Below, in pieces: positions 20,823 to 32,500 of a stretch of 64,000 bases of DNA. The notes beneath the pieces were generated by a model. The model saw only the letters and a list, made by a program, of their open reading frames with translations. It had not been told where the DNA came from and searched no databases. The translations under genes and the position numbers were made by a program. Origin of the DNA: Phoronis australis (Eukaryota > Phoronida > Phoronidae); assembly GCA_002633005.1 (NCBI GenBank), contig NMRA01000356.1, positions 65,693-129,692 on the forward strand. Direction: 5' to 3'. Each line of letters begins with the position of its first letter. The first letter of the stretch is position 1.

Positions 20823-21006
20823 AACTGCTGACTGAACTTCATTTTTACAGCAATACACACACGCAGGTCAATTACACCAAGTCAGTGTACAGCCACCGAG
20901 AAAAGGCTTGAATGTCATTTCTGTTTTGTTACTGGAAACCTGGCCTGAAAGCATCTGTTAATACTCCATCAGATTCTGTAATATTTCTGATAGCTGAAGA
21001 CGTGTT

Positions 21007-21037
21007 AGTGTGTGTGTGTGTGTGGTGTGTGTAGTGT
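21007..21037. repeat. (GT)n microsatellite
   Basis: Imperfect GT dinucleotide run. Confidence 0.9.
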
Positions 21038-21249
21038 GAGGGCATAGCAGTAGTCACTCCTTTACACTTTATCATAGTTCAACTGTCAAGCAAATATGAC
21101 TGCAGATGTAGGCCTATTGATGTAATTTTTTAAATATGGTAATTCACCAATCCATGTTTATGACAACATTTGACATGCATCAAGAAATTCCACTGTTTTA
21201 TCATGGCCCATTCAAGACCCTGTTGAACAACTGCTAAGTGTATTTCCAG

Positions 21250-21281
21250 CAGCAGCAGCAGCAACAGCAACAGCAGCAGAA
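21250..21281. repeat. (CAG)n/(CAA) microsatellite
   Basis: CAGCAGCAGCAG with CAA interruptions. No open exon surrounds it, so it is not a polyglutamine tract. Confidence 0.85.
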
Positions 21282-21382
21282 GGGACATTTGGCTACCAGC
21301 AGACAGTAGCTAGGGGACAATAAACAGGCCCTTTGTCTAGGACTAGGTTTTTAAAGAAGGTTCTGGACAGACTGGAAGCTTT

Positions 21383-21492
21383 TCTAATCATGGCACCTGA
21401 CCCTGTGGTCACACTGAGAGCCCTGACCCCTGGACACAAAACACATTTACAACAATGTGCCTGGTGAAACAAATCAACATTAGGCAAAGTAC
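21383..21492 (+). repeat. Diverged direct repeat, copy 2
   Basis: Partner of 20708-20822. The similarity is spread along the whole segment with small indels. Confidence 0.7.
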
Positions 21493-23173
21493 AGGTAAAG
21501 AAATACCAGGTTCAAACCATTCTGAAAAACAGTCATCACAAAAGACTTTTCCTACAGATTCTAATTCCAAAATGAATCCCTTCATCAGTATAAAACGGTG
21601 TCCTTCAGAGTAGAACAACCCATGCACTTTTCAATATTTACAAACATGCATTCCGAGGAAAAATAATTTTCAATAAAATTGGTCTCGGCTTGTCCCCTTG
21701 ACACAGACAAGAAGCGATTCCTTGGTTTACAAAGAACTGAAAGTTCATCATTTTTTGAGACCATGGTTGGTGCTTAAATGAACACGCTATGTTGACCTGA
21801 TCTCAGCAATAACCAACAGTCAGTTCTTTTGTAGTCCTGAAATCATCTCTAATTTGACTGAAAACTTTCATACTAACGTTGATGCATGCGGATAGTATGA
21901 ATGATAATGGTTCTAGTTAACTTTGCAGTAATCAGGTGGATTTAACAGCAGAACACCGATACTTCAGTGCAGTATGAACGGTCAACTTCGGTCTCATCAA
22001 AGTTATAAGCAGAGGACACTGGTATCACAATTACTTCGATGACATCAGCGTCACCTACTGCTTACTTCGATGTCCTTTAACTACCGAAGCCCGTATGAAT
22101 GGTTCAATTAACTTCGCAGTTTGCATCAATGCTCTTTTCATATTGAAGTCAAGTTAATATGAAAGGACATTAAAGAACAACCCGAGACCAATTTTATAAT
22201 GATAGGGGGTAATATTAATTCGAGTTATTTTTTGTGATGGAATGTGGGTTATAGCCACCTCAACCTTGACTGCCAGGACAGCATAATCTTTAAATTCTCA
22301 CAACACTATATTCAAAAGCTTCAAATTTCAGATCACTGAACATAAAGAATTCTTAAAAGGTAAGGTCATCAATGTTACTTTAAAACACACAGATTGAAAT
22401 GATCTACTAGCAGTGAATAAAGTAATGTTTTGTTTTCATACAACATATTGCATTCTCTAAACCAACTTTACCTTTTCAGACCTTAGTCTCATGTCTAAAA
22501 TTGAAGTGACAAGGCTAAATTAATAAATACAATATAACAATCAAATGATGGTTTGTACTGCTCAGAGTTGTTGAACACACAGCTATAAATCCACGACAAC
22601 AGTTAATGTCTGGAACAAATGGCGTCCCCTCCAAGAGTCATTGTTATCGAGAAACTGGCATCATCTTGCAATCGCTCTCCTACTGGCCAGATTTTGGTCA
22701 GACTATCTTAGTACCAGACCTGGACATGAGATCCAACCCCCGAAGAACTCAAGTTGAGACCTATTGCTTCGTGAGTGGTCTAAGTGGTTGATTAGTATGA
22801 ACTCAACATTAGTTTTGTTTGTTATTATGCTTTAATACACTAGGTAGGGGTATGGTAATGTAATCCAACCTCACACCTGATGACCCCAACAATCAAGGTA
22901 CAAGCCCAACCTCAAACTCATGGGAGATGTTTCAACTCAAATCTGTGGCTTTTAACGCTAGGGTTCATCAAGTGGGAACTATGGGTAATATATACTCACC
23001 CGACACTTATATACAATCTTAATGACAAAAAGCAATTGTCTTTGATGTTGCTTCTAGTAAAAATACTGATCCCTGGTTATCTTGGAGAGACCTATGTCTG
23101 TGTTTTATTCTTTGACATCCAAACTCACACAATTCAAAAGTAACTGCATTCAAAGAAGCATCCTTTCTTTAGG

Positions 23174-23354
23174 AATTGACCTATCGCAAGCTCTGCCCCC
23201 TTGTGTAATGTCGACTAAGAAACAATAAGTTTTCCTCGGCAACGTGTTGTTTGTCGGGTAAAATGGCAGCTTGGAAACGAAGGTGTGTTAATAATGCTAT
23301 GTTCTAAATGGTCAGTTAAGCTGTCACTCAAAAATCCTGGCGATAGGTCAATTG
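23174..23354 (-). mobile_element. 180-bp MITE, copy 2
   Basis: Reverse-complement relative of 12242-12421 with better preserved ends (AATTGACCTATCGC and GGCGATAGGTCAATT). Confidence 0.8.
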
Positions 23355-25343
23355 TCAACTACCATCATTTTGGGGCACTCGCCAGGACATTTTTGTAAAG
23401 GTCTCCCCATTTTTTGCAGAATAGATTGTCTTAAATTTCAGATTTTTAAATTTAAGAAAACAAGATTTTAGGAAATGCGGGGAGACTTATCTGGCAAGGG
23501 ACACTAGACTCATGTCACCTTTTCAAATTATTTTTTAAAATTGAATATCAATTAATATAAATAGTGAGCCAGATGAAGAAATTCCTGATCACAGGATCAA
23601 TTACTAATTATTTACTTTCACACTTATGGGTCTCGGCAAACAGAGGGGGTCTGTTGATGGTATCATTCTCTATCCTTTCATCAGGAGCCATTCACGGAGG
23701 GGGGGGAGGGCAATGATGGAATCAATTGCCCTTCTTATCCTGTATTTGGGAAATCACGCAGTCTTTTATGTTAACAAAGGTCACTTTGAAGAGGTGCCCT
23801 TCCTTAACATAAGTTTTGTTCATGTGTAACAGATCAAGGTGCTCAAAGTTCATGTACAGGCAGTCGTGAACAAGGACTTCTGAAAACTTTGGAGTGCAAG
23901 TTTAACTCATGAACAATAATGGGGCTACTACTACCATTGGAATGAACCAGAAACCATATTAACACGAATAAAAGCTGCAGGAGTGAGGACCCCAAACAAC
24001 CTGGCAGGGTCCCCATCTCCCTTCCTCTCCTGGTTGGCCATCAAGTATCCACGCCCATGCCTAAAAATTACGTACAACGAAACAGGGTTGAGAAACTTAG
24101 CAACCTACCATTAATTGAAAAGTGTGTGCCTTTAGTTTTTAAATTGTGTTGCCATGTGATAACCCAAAATGTCTACGTTCTAAGTTTCTACCAATGAGGT
24201 AACCTACAAGGTTTAATTCAATTGTTTCTGTTTTAGGTGTTCATGTATCAGATAAAATTGACCCATTTACTCTAGGATAATAGTAAGGAATTTTATACTT
24301 GGGACCACATGGGAAGCTGAAAGTTCGGGAAAATCAAATTAGTTTTTGCCTCCCAATTACGTTTACCGTTTACCTTCCTATGAGACTGAAACCTGAGGGT
24401 TATGGTTGACAAAATTTAAGTTTACTCCCCTATTTCATTACTCAGATATGTCATTTTATTAATTCTAACTCTAGGAATCCAAGTTATAATTATGACCGTC
24501 ATGGGATAATTTGAGATGGAATGGGAGTAGACTATGTCACGTAACATCCTGAAGGCAAACCAAACCAAACCAAAATAGATTATACTGGCACACAATGGGT
24601 TTAGATGATGTAGACATATCATCCAAGATAACATGACATGGTAATATGATTGTTAAACTCAGGTTATAAGTTCATTTTAACAAACAACACATCAACCATG
24701 ATATCAATCACTATGATACCACTTATGGTCCTTTGTACATGTCAAAACAAATACAACTGCACCTACTTGTCAGTGCTATATTTCAGTGTACATGTAGCTA
24801 TGCTTTGAATGACTAGAACAAACCACGTAAGGATGTAAAACACTGCCAAAAATATTTTAATTCCAAAAAGATAGAAATCTGAAAGAGAAATGATTTAAAT
24901 TTAACAATGTTGACAAGCATTATTTCAATTCACAAAATGTTCAGTTATAAAATATGAAGACTAATGAACTTTATTTACAACACCTGTGTATGTTTTATTA
25001 CAGTTATCAAGAGAAAATTGTTTTGACATGATGAAATGACATTTTTCCTCTTCTCTTTTTCCTACAGCTGGTAAAAGTGATGCAGCGGTTGATATGCTAC
25101 ACACTTAACCACTACAGTAATTTTTCACTTTGTCGAAAATTCGCCTCATACACAGGATATCTCGTGCTGTTGTAAACATGAGGTGAAAAAAGTGACCTGA
25201 GTGTCCTGTGACCTGAGTGTCCTGTGACTCACACTCATTTGCTCAATTGACAGAGCATTTAACCAATGATTGGGTAAAGTACTTTATATTGGAACAGGAC
25301 AAGGTATATTTAATTAGTTGTTTTAAAATTAGATCACATCTAT
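23355..25343. other. Gene-free intergenic sequence
   Basis: No coding exon recognised. An inverted GTCTCCCC / GGGGAGAC pair at about 23400-23491 could be a small hairpin MITE. Confidence 0.5.
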
Positions 25344-25424
25344 ATAAAAAATAATTGCAGGTGGTCTGATACACATTGTACCAGACATGCTCAGGACGTG
25401 TATGTGGGCCCATTGCACTGATCA
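25344..25424 (-). mobile_element. SINE tail fragment
   Basis: Reverse complement of the SINE body (TGATCAGTGCAATGGGCCCA to CACCTGCAATTATTTTTTAT). Confidence 0.75.
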
Positions 25425-28400
25425 CATGTGGGCCCAATGCACTTATCATATCTGTAACTCTGGGTTTTATTTCACTTAATTTGCACATGGACAGTTGGCA
25501 ATGCTTGTTTAGCCAACATAAGCAGCTTTTACACGAGAGACAGTTGTCACTGAGTGAGGTGTCACGGCGCGACTTGCTCCACTTTACACGACATTAGATC
25601 GCAAACTAGATCAGCACGAGACACTCATACGAAGATGTCTGCACATGCTTGTATAAACAATAACGAATGTCTAAACCACGTGGAATGCTAGCTGATCACC
25701 TTTCTGTCCTGCCCATGTTGTGTTTAGATGTGCAGTGGAAACTGGAGCAACTGATCGAGTGCAACTTGCTAGACAAACCATAGTCAAAAACTGGCCGCTG
25801 CCACGGTGCCACTCACTCTGTGTGAGTTGTGAGTTGTGTTTACAAACACACACTTGCACCCAATCAGCTGTTCCATGTTAGCTTCACCAGGTCAGCTGTT
25901 TCTCATTTAACTGCAGCTATATCAAGCTCTACATCACAATTGTAACCTGGACTGTAATGCATTTAACCTGTTGCTACAGGGATGTCCTGAATTACATAGA
26001 TACTTAAATCTCCCTATGTTTACCCTCATTAAGCCATACTAGTAATACTTTTTTACCCTCATTTTTGCGTCTTTGGAGTTCCACATGTTCTTTGTTGTTG
26101 TTATTTTTTAAGACTTTTTCTTAGCTACAGGTGCTTAAATTATTCAGGGAGCTCTCTGTTTTTGTTCATGAAGCATTAAACGGAAGAGGTGTTTATAATA
26201 CTACTAATCAGTGACTTACAAGCCCAATGGGCTGGGTGTTTTTTAAATTCTGAACTATGAGTTTAAATTTAAGCACATATCACTTTAATAAACAAATATA
26301 CTACTACCACTACCACTACTACTACGGTATTCAAGCTTTATTACATTGAATAGCAAAACATGCAAATTTGATTCTTCAAACATATTTGCACGCTCGTCCC
26401 TTTTTAAAAATCACTTCAAGGCAAAAAGAGACGAATGGGTTAGCTTTATTGACCTTTACTTTCAAAGTACACACTACACCTCCACAAGAACACAAGCAGT
26501 AGATATTACTGGACACAGGCACAGGCAGTAGATATTACTGGACACAGGCACAGGCAGTAGATATTACTGGACACAGGCACAGACAGTATTTAAATCATAC
26601 ATTTTAGTGTAACATGAGTGCATGTTTTTTGTCAATTTCCAAACTTATACTAAGCAATCATTCAACATGACATATCGCCTTTGATTTTATAAAGACAAGA
26701 AATTTGCCTAAAATGACACTATGTAAGTTGTTTTTTCAATGGTGGGCCGACCCACCATGAGGCACTGGAGTCCATCATGGGGTTCTATTGTGAATAATTA
26801 GTATGATAATGGCTTTACTAAGGCAGTGAGTTAAGGCTGGAAGTGTTACCAAAGGCCAATAAATACAATTGGTATAATACTGAAGTTATCAGATATCCAA
26901 TTTATGTACATCACTGCACTAGAACCAAAATGTATATGCACTAGTTATTGAAAATTTATATATCAGCCGGAGGATCGGAACTTCAGTCACTCTAACTCAG
27001 CTAACTGTTTGGCCATACAAAATGATGAATAAGATGGTATACTTTATTAAAAAGTAATGTACAGAATTATCAATCAATCCGAAACCTTTCTCATAGGTGT
27101 AGGACAAAGATAACATGCTTTTCTAAGCAGACCCATTAGCTGCACCCAGCCACTGCACCCAGCCACTGCACCCAGCAACTGCTACCAGCTTCTACACCAA
27201 GCTACTGCACCAAACTGCAGGTTTGTTGTCTAACAAGCCAGTTTAGGCAACTCTAAAGGAAACATACTAGCAAACCAAAAAACATTCTGATTTTCCCAAA
27301 TGTACTTGTCATTGCCTCTCGCAAAATGAATACTAAGTTCTTAATAGCAAACAAACATTCTGTTCTTAATACTTATTTGTTTTGAAGATCATAACAACTA
27401 CCAACCATTCTAAATTGTTCTGTTTTCACAGTGACGTTGAACAGTGCAGAATGTCAAGTATAAGTATCACTTGACTGGTATATATTAGGGTGATTAAATC
27501 AAGTTTTCACATGAAGCTTTAGTTGATTGAAACATCAAAAATAACGAAAAGGCATCCAGGGAAAGGCTTTAAATCTTCAAGACCATTAGCATTCTCTTCT
27601 GGAGTGTGTCCAATTGCATGTAATCTCGTTACTAATTATTGATCATGAAAGTAAGAAATAAGGATCATATTTAAAAATATCAACAAGCAACCAAATTGAA
27701 TGATGAAGATAACCATACTGGGTCACATGAGTCATCTTCCTGTCCAATAGAAAAACAGCAATATGTGATATCATTCTGATTTATAATATCCAATCCAACA
27801 ACTCATACTTCCTAGTCTCACATGAATACACCTTCTCCCTTTCTCCCCAACATAAAAAGAACAGCATGTGATAACATACTGTATTAATCAACAAACGTTA
27901 TCTTCCAGTTTCTTGTTAATCATCTCATACTGTCCCACACAGAGAGCAATATGTGAATATCATATTGCTGTCTAACAGCTGATTTGACATTCTGGCAATG
28001 TATCACATGAGACAGGGCAATGATTAGTCATTATCAGAAATTTAATAAAACTACAAGGTAGGGACAGAGGAGATATTTTTTTATGATAAAACCAACACAT
28101 TACACAGAAAACCATACTCTGAGACCAAGGACTAGGTTAAATGACTAGTATATTGCTGTTAGTGCTGTTAGGGTGATGTAACTCTCAACAAGACTGTGTA
28201 GTGTGAGAGTAAACAGCTGACATCAAACAATAGTTAAATTTAGCAGCCACAGGCCAACGTATTTTTTCGAAGGGTTTATTCTCTGTAACTTGAACATAGT
28301 GCCTGACTTAATGAAACGTTGACCCCCATGTCCCAAAAGCCTGTTCACACAAACAAACAAATTGATCTGGAATGAAACAGGGTTACTAACCTTCGTCTGG

Positions 28401-28626
28401 CTTCATTATTTCTTAACTAAATTCGTCGTCACACTTGGTCAGCAATCACCATGCTGCTTCAGATAAACATAAATTTCCAAACTGGAAGAAAGAATTGCGA
28501 TCTATGTCACCTTCTTATGCTTTGTTTCAAATTTTTTTCGTACCCAAGAACACAACTTCACTTCTTTCATTCGCTCAGCTGCTATTGAGGTCACGTGACA
28601 GAAAAATGACCGGAGACCATGTCTGG
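25425..28626. other. Gene-free intergenic sequence
   Basis: No coding exon recognised. It includes a short (ACT)n run near 26300 and the minisatellite at 26490. Confidence 0.6.
26490..26585. repeat. 29-bp minisatellite, three units
   Basis: Near-perfect units of CAGGCAGTAGATATTACTGG plus ACACAGGCA. Confidence 0.92.
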
Positions 28627-29053
28627 TGTGCGTGAACTTGAAATGATGCTTAGTCTAAAGTTCACGTTTGCGTGAGCTTGGAATACCCGTGGGAACTTGA
28701 AAAGCTCACCCAAATAATGACGTTCACGTTTATAAAAATTAACTTGCGGTACACTAAATCAAATTATGTGTTCTTATATAAAATCTAAATTTGAACTAAC
28801 CTTTTCAACAATTTGTAATTTTACACACCAAGCAATAATTGATTTAAGCATTCAGTGCTTCACACATTCCTCCGATTTTGTGACACAAGTTACGGTAGGC
28901 CTAAATGAGAAAATTAGTGACAAGTGACGCCAATAATTACTCATTTTCTTCACACTTACCAAGAAATTTCATCCGATTGTCTTAATTAACGCTCAATTCC
29001 AATTTAACGCATACGCCACCTTGAGATTACCCAAGATTTCAAGTTCACGCACA
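28627..29053. mobile_element. 427-bp MITE upstream of SEC11A
   Basis: Perfect 18-bp inverted ends TGTGCGTGAACTTGAAAT at 28627-28644 and 29036-29053, with further TTCACG motifs inside and no coding capacity. The target duplication is not clear. Confidence 0.7.
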
Positions 29054-29526
29054 GCATATCGTCTTTGAGATGACCGAGATTGGCGTCGAAACGGATTATA
29101 CTCATATATGCGTCATAAACATTTTGACCTTTTCAATATCCTTTAATTGAGATTTTCACCTGAAAACTTTGTAAGTTGATCTAAGTACACTAGAATAAGA
29201 TATACTCGAAAGAGTTTTTCATTCCTACAGGAAGCGGAATTGAATTACTCTATGATAAAAATCATAAAATTATATTATTCCAATATAAGTGACTATGGTC
29301 TCTTACCTGCTGAAAATAAAGTAGCTGGACACAAATTTACCCTATTCTTCAAAATCAATCCCCCAGACTGTCTGCTGTATGCGAGATTTAGCAGAATAAA
29401 CAGTGAAAGAACATTCATTATTATTGAAAAGTTAATACCATTATGAACCTCACCGTTTGTGCTGTCAGCATTCAACACAAGGAACCGGTGTTGTAGTGTC
29501 CGAGTATATTCCATATTGTCTTCAAG
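29054..29526. promoter_or_regulatory. SEC11A: SEC11A 5' flank, presumed promoter region
   Basis: It is defined only by position between the MITE and the start codon. I see no TATA box or CpG island. Inference only. Confidence 0.35.
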
Positions 29527-29586
29527 ATGGGCATGTTAGACAACTTAGAATTTTTGGACGAAGTTCGTCGCATGAACAAACGACAG
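29527..29586 (+). CDS. SEC11A: SEC11A exon 1
   Basis: Twenty codons, phase 0 exit, encoding [20 protein letters not shown]. The donor GTTGCT is weak, but the protein match and the phase agree with exon 2. Confidence 0.93.
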
Positions 29587-32500
29587 GTTGCTTATTTTCT
29601 AGTTGTTCCTTTTATGTTTTGAATGAATTTCTGTGCAATTAGCTGATTAACCAGTGGATCAGAAAACTCGGAACGTGAGTAGGCAACACGTCGTCGTAGC
29701 CTCTCGGCATCGGTTGGCCGGTTAGCGGCTACAATACTTCCCATCGCTTTCTGAACGAATTTCGTCCCGTTTAGTTTAAATGGGAGGTAGGCCAAATCCG
29801 TCCATCGATTAGGAGTTTTCACCTCATCAAAAATCCATTCCATACTTAAAACTATCGCTTAAAAAAGCGCTTACTTTCTTCACTGCTTCAGTCACTGCCA
29901 CTGGCACTGACAGTGGTCCTTTCTACTTCTACACATATCTTGCAAGAAGCTTAGTTACGAGAATTAAGGTGACTTTGGCGAAGAATTCCAACTCCACTTT
30001 TTGGTCACAGTTAACTTTTTCACCACGCGCGCGATAACCACACAGGTATATTTCATCTGAGTCATGTGAGTTAGGCAAAGCCAAAGGCTAGCGCGAGATA
30101 GGCAATGACCATCGCCTCTGTTGGCCCGAAGCAGAGGCGATGCAGACGCTATAGGCGCTCTGTACGCCGGAAGCTTTTCGGCGAATTATGCCTCGCACCG
30201 ACTAAACCATCAAAGTCACGTTGTTATAAATACCTTTTGCGCATAGAGGAACACCTTAGGAGGTTGTCGATGTGTTTAAGTCCTTCCAACTCGAACAAAT
30301 ACTCCCGTTATGAAACTTTTTCTTCGAGCAGTCCCTATTTCAGTTCCCAAAATCGTGAAATCAAAATTTTCATTTTTTTTAACCAGGCCGAAGGTCAGAA
30401 GTTGCGATCCTACCGGCGAACTTTGAAAGCTGAAGTTCCCGCCCTTTGCGTACGTGCTGCCGGGAACCAGCCGTGCATTTGCCGTGTTGTTAAACATTAA
30501 AATGTCAAATATGTGCACAAAGACTATTAAATGTCATATCAACAACATTTATTTTTATCAAATACAAACAATAATTCATTGAAATACAAACAGTTTCAAG
30601 TAACGCCAATTAAAGACAAGTATAAGTGGTGGCATTTTGGAAACAAACATTTGACTGACAAGACCGCAATGGCTCACCTTTGGCCTATTTTAAAATTGAG
30701 GTGATGAAGTCACATCACCTAGCGAGCGCAGTAAAAATTGGAGCGTGTGCAGTACAAAAATTTTGATTTCACGATTTTTGGAACTGAAATAGGGACTGCT
30801 CGAAGAAAAAGTTTCATAACGGGAGTATTTGTTCGAGTTGGAAGGACTTAATCACATCGACAACCTCCTAAGGTGTTCCTCTATGTGCAAAAGGTATTTA
30901 TAACAACGTGACTTTGATGGTTTAGTCGGTGCGAGGCATAATTCGCCGAAAAGCTTCCGGCGTACAGAGCGCCTATAGCCTCTGCATCGCCTCTGGTTCG
31001 GGCCAACAGAGGCGATGGTCATTGCCTAAGCGCGAGACTGAGCGAAGCGCGTGACGCTGGCGCGTGACTCTTGCAAAATAGCATGGAAGGTATCAGGTGA
31101 AATTTGTAAGGTTTGTGTCTCTTGGACTTTTTATTCGTCAACATGTGTGATTTCACATAAATTCCTCAAAATGTCACCCGGTAAGAGAAACTCGAGCAAA
31201 CCGCGACAGATTTTCATCGATTTGTTCAAAGTTTCTTGACTGAATTGTTTCCAGACTTATGGTATGTGCATATATGCATGTTTCATTTGATTTTATTTCC
31301 TGTATTTTGAAATTCGTAACTTTTTGTGGGGATGTACTATCGCCCCTGTATGCCTGCGGCATCCAGGGCAATGTAATTGCTTAGGGACAACGCCACTCGC
31401 CAGTTGGCAGTTGCAGCCATACATAGTCATAGGCATAGACAGTGACCACCGTCTCTAGCTGGCTCAGTAGAGACTGTGTAGCTCCTGTATGAGTTTCATA
31501 CGCTAGAAGCTTTTCAGCAAATTATGCCTCAAACTGATTAAAAATCAGTCACCTTGTTATAAATACCTTTTGTATGTAGAGGGACACCTCAGCCTTAGGA
31601 GGCCGTCAATACCTTTAATTCCTTCCAACTTGACAAATACTCCCGTTGTCAAACTTTTTCTTTGAGTAGTCCCTCCTTCAGTTCCCGAAATCGGAAACTG
31701 GCTATTTTTAACACTGCGCGTGGCAGGTGGTATGACATCATATCCCCTGGCGTATGAAGTGTAAAAATGGCCAGTTACCGATTTTGGGAACTAAACAATG
31801 GACTGGTTGAAGAAAAAGATTGACAACTGGAGTATTTGTTCAAGTTGAAGGAATTAAAGGCATCGACGGCCTCCTTTATAACAATGTTTTAGTCAGTGTG
31901 AGGCATCATTCACTGAAAAGCTTCCACCTGATGAAGCTCCTATAGGAGGTGCACCTTCTCTACTGAGTCAGCTAGAGAAGGTGGTCACTGTTTACAATAG
32001 GCATAGATGTAGCAGCCAGCTAGCTGAATGCAGACTAGTCTCAATAGGCATAGATGTAGCAGCCAGCTAGCTGAGTGCAGACTAGTCTCAAAATACTGCT
32101 AGGAAACAATGCATATAAAACTTATATAAACCTCACACCTTCTGGGTAGTTCTGTTCACCACCTCGGTATGAAAGTGTTGAAAAATACACCAGGTATCAT
32201 GTGTGGGCTTTTAACACCATGAAATAGAGCATCACCTGTGGCCAATTGTCTGGTTCCTTTTTTCCGCAGATTCTTCAATCAACTTCTTCCACCAGGTGGC
32301 ATACAAATCACAACAAATTTATGGAATTGGTTTCATTTCATTAAAAGTTTTTAGTATTTCAATGGGAAACAAAAAATTTCTGATCAACATTTTTTGTGGG
32401 TCAAAATCGTCATCATCTTCCAAAAGATATTACGTCCCACTGGGCCACACTGCTATGTCCTTGAGTCAGATTTCTAGCTCCTCAGCTCGGTTTTAACTCT

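Larger units (their letters stand above)
18994..23173. other. Gene-free intergenic sequence
   Basis: AT-rich, with no recognisable coding exon on either strand. It contains the repeats listed separately at 20708, 21007, 21250 and 21383. Confidence 0.6.

Noticed and set aside
21250-21281. Polyglutamine-coding CAG tract
   Set aside because: No supporting open exon, splice sites or homologous protein around it.
30105-30518. Frames of 80-131 aa on both strands
   Set aside because: They lie inside the arms and spacer of the foldback element and match nothing known. The length is a by-product of the GC-rich arms.
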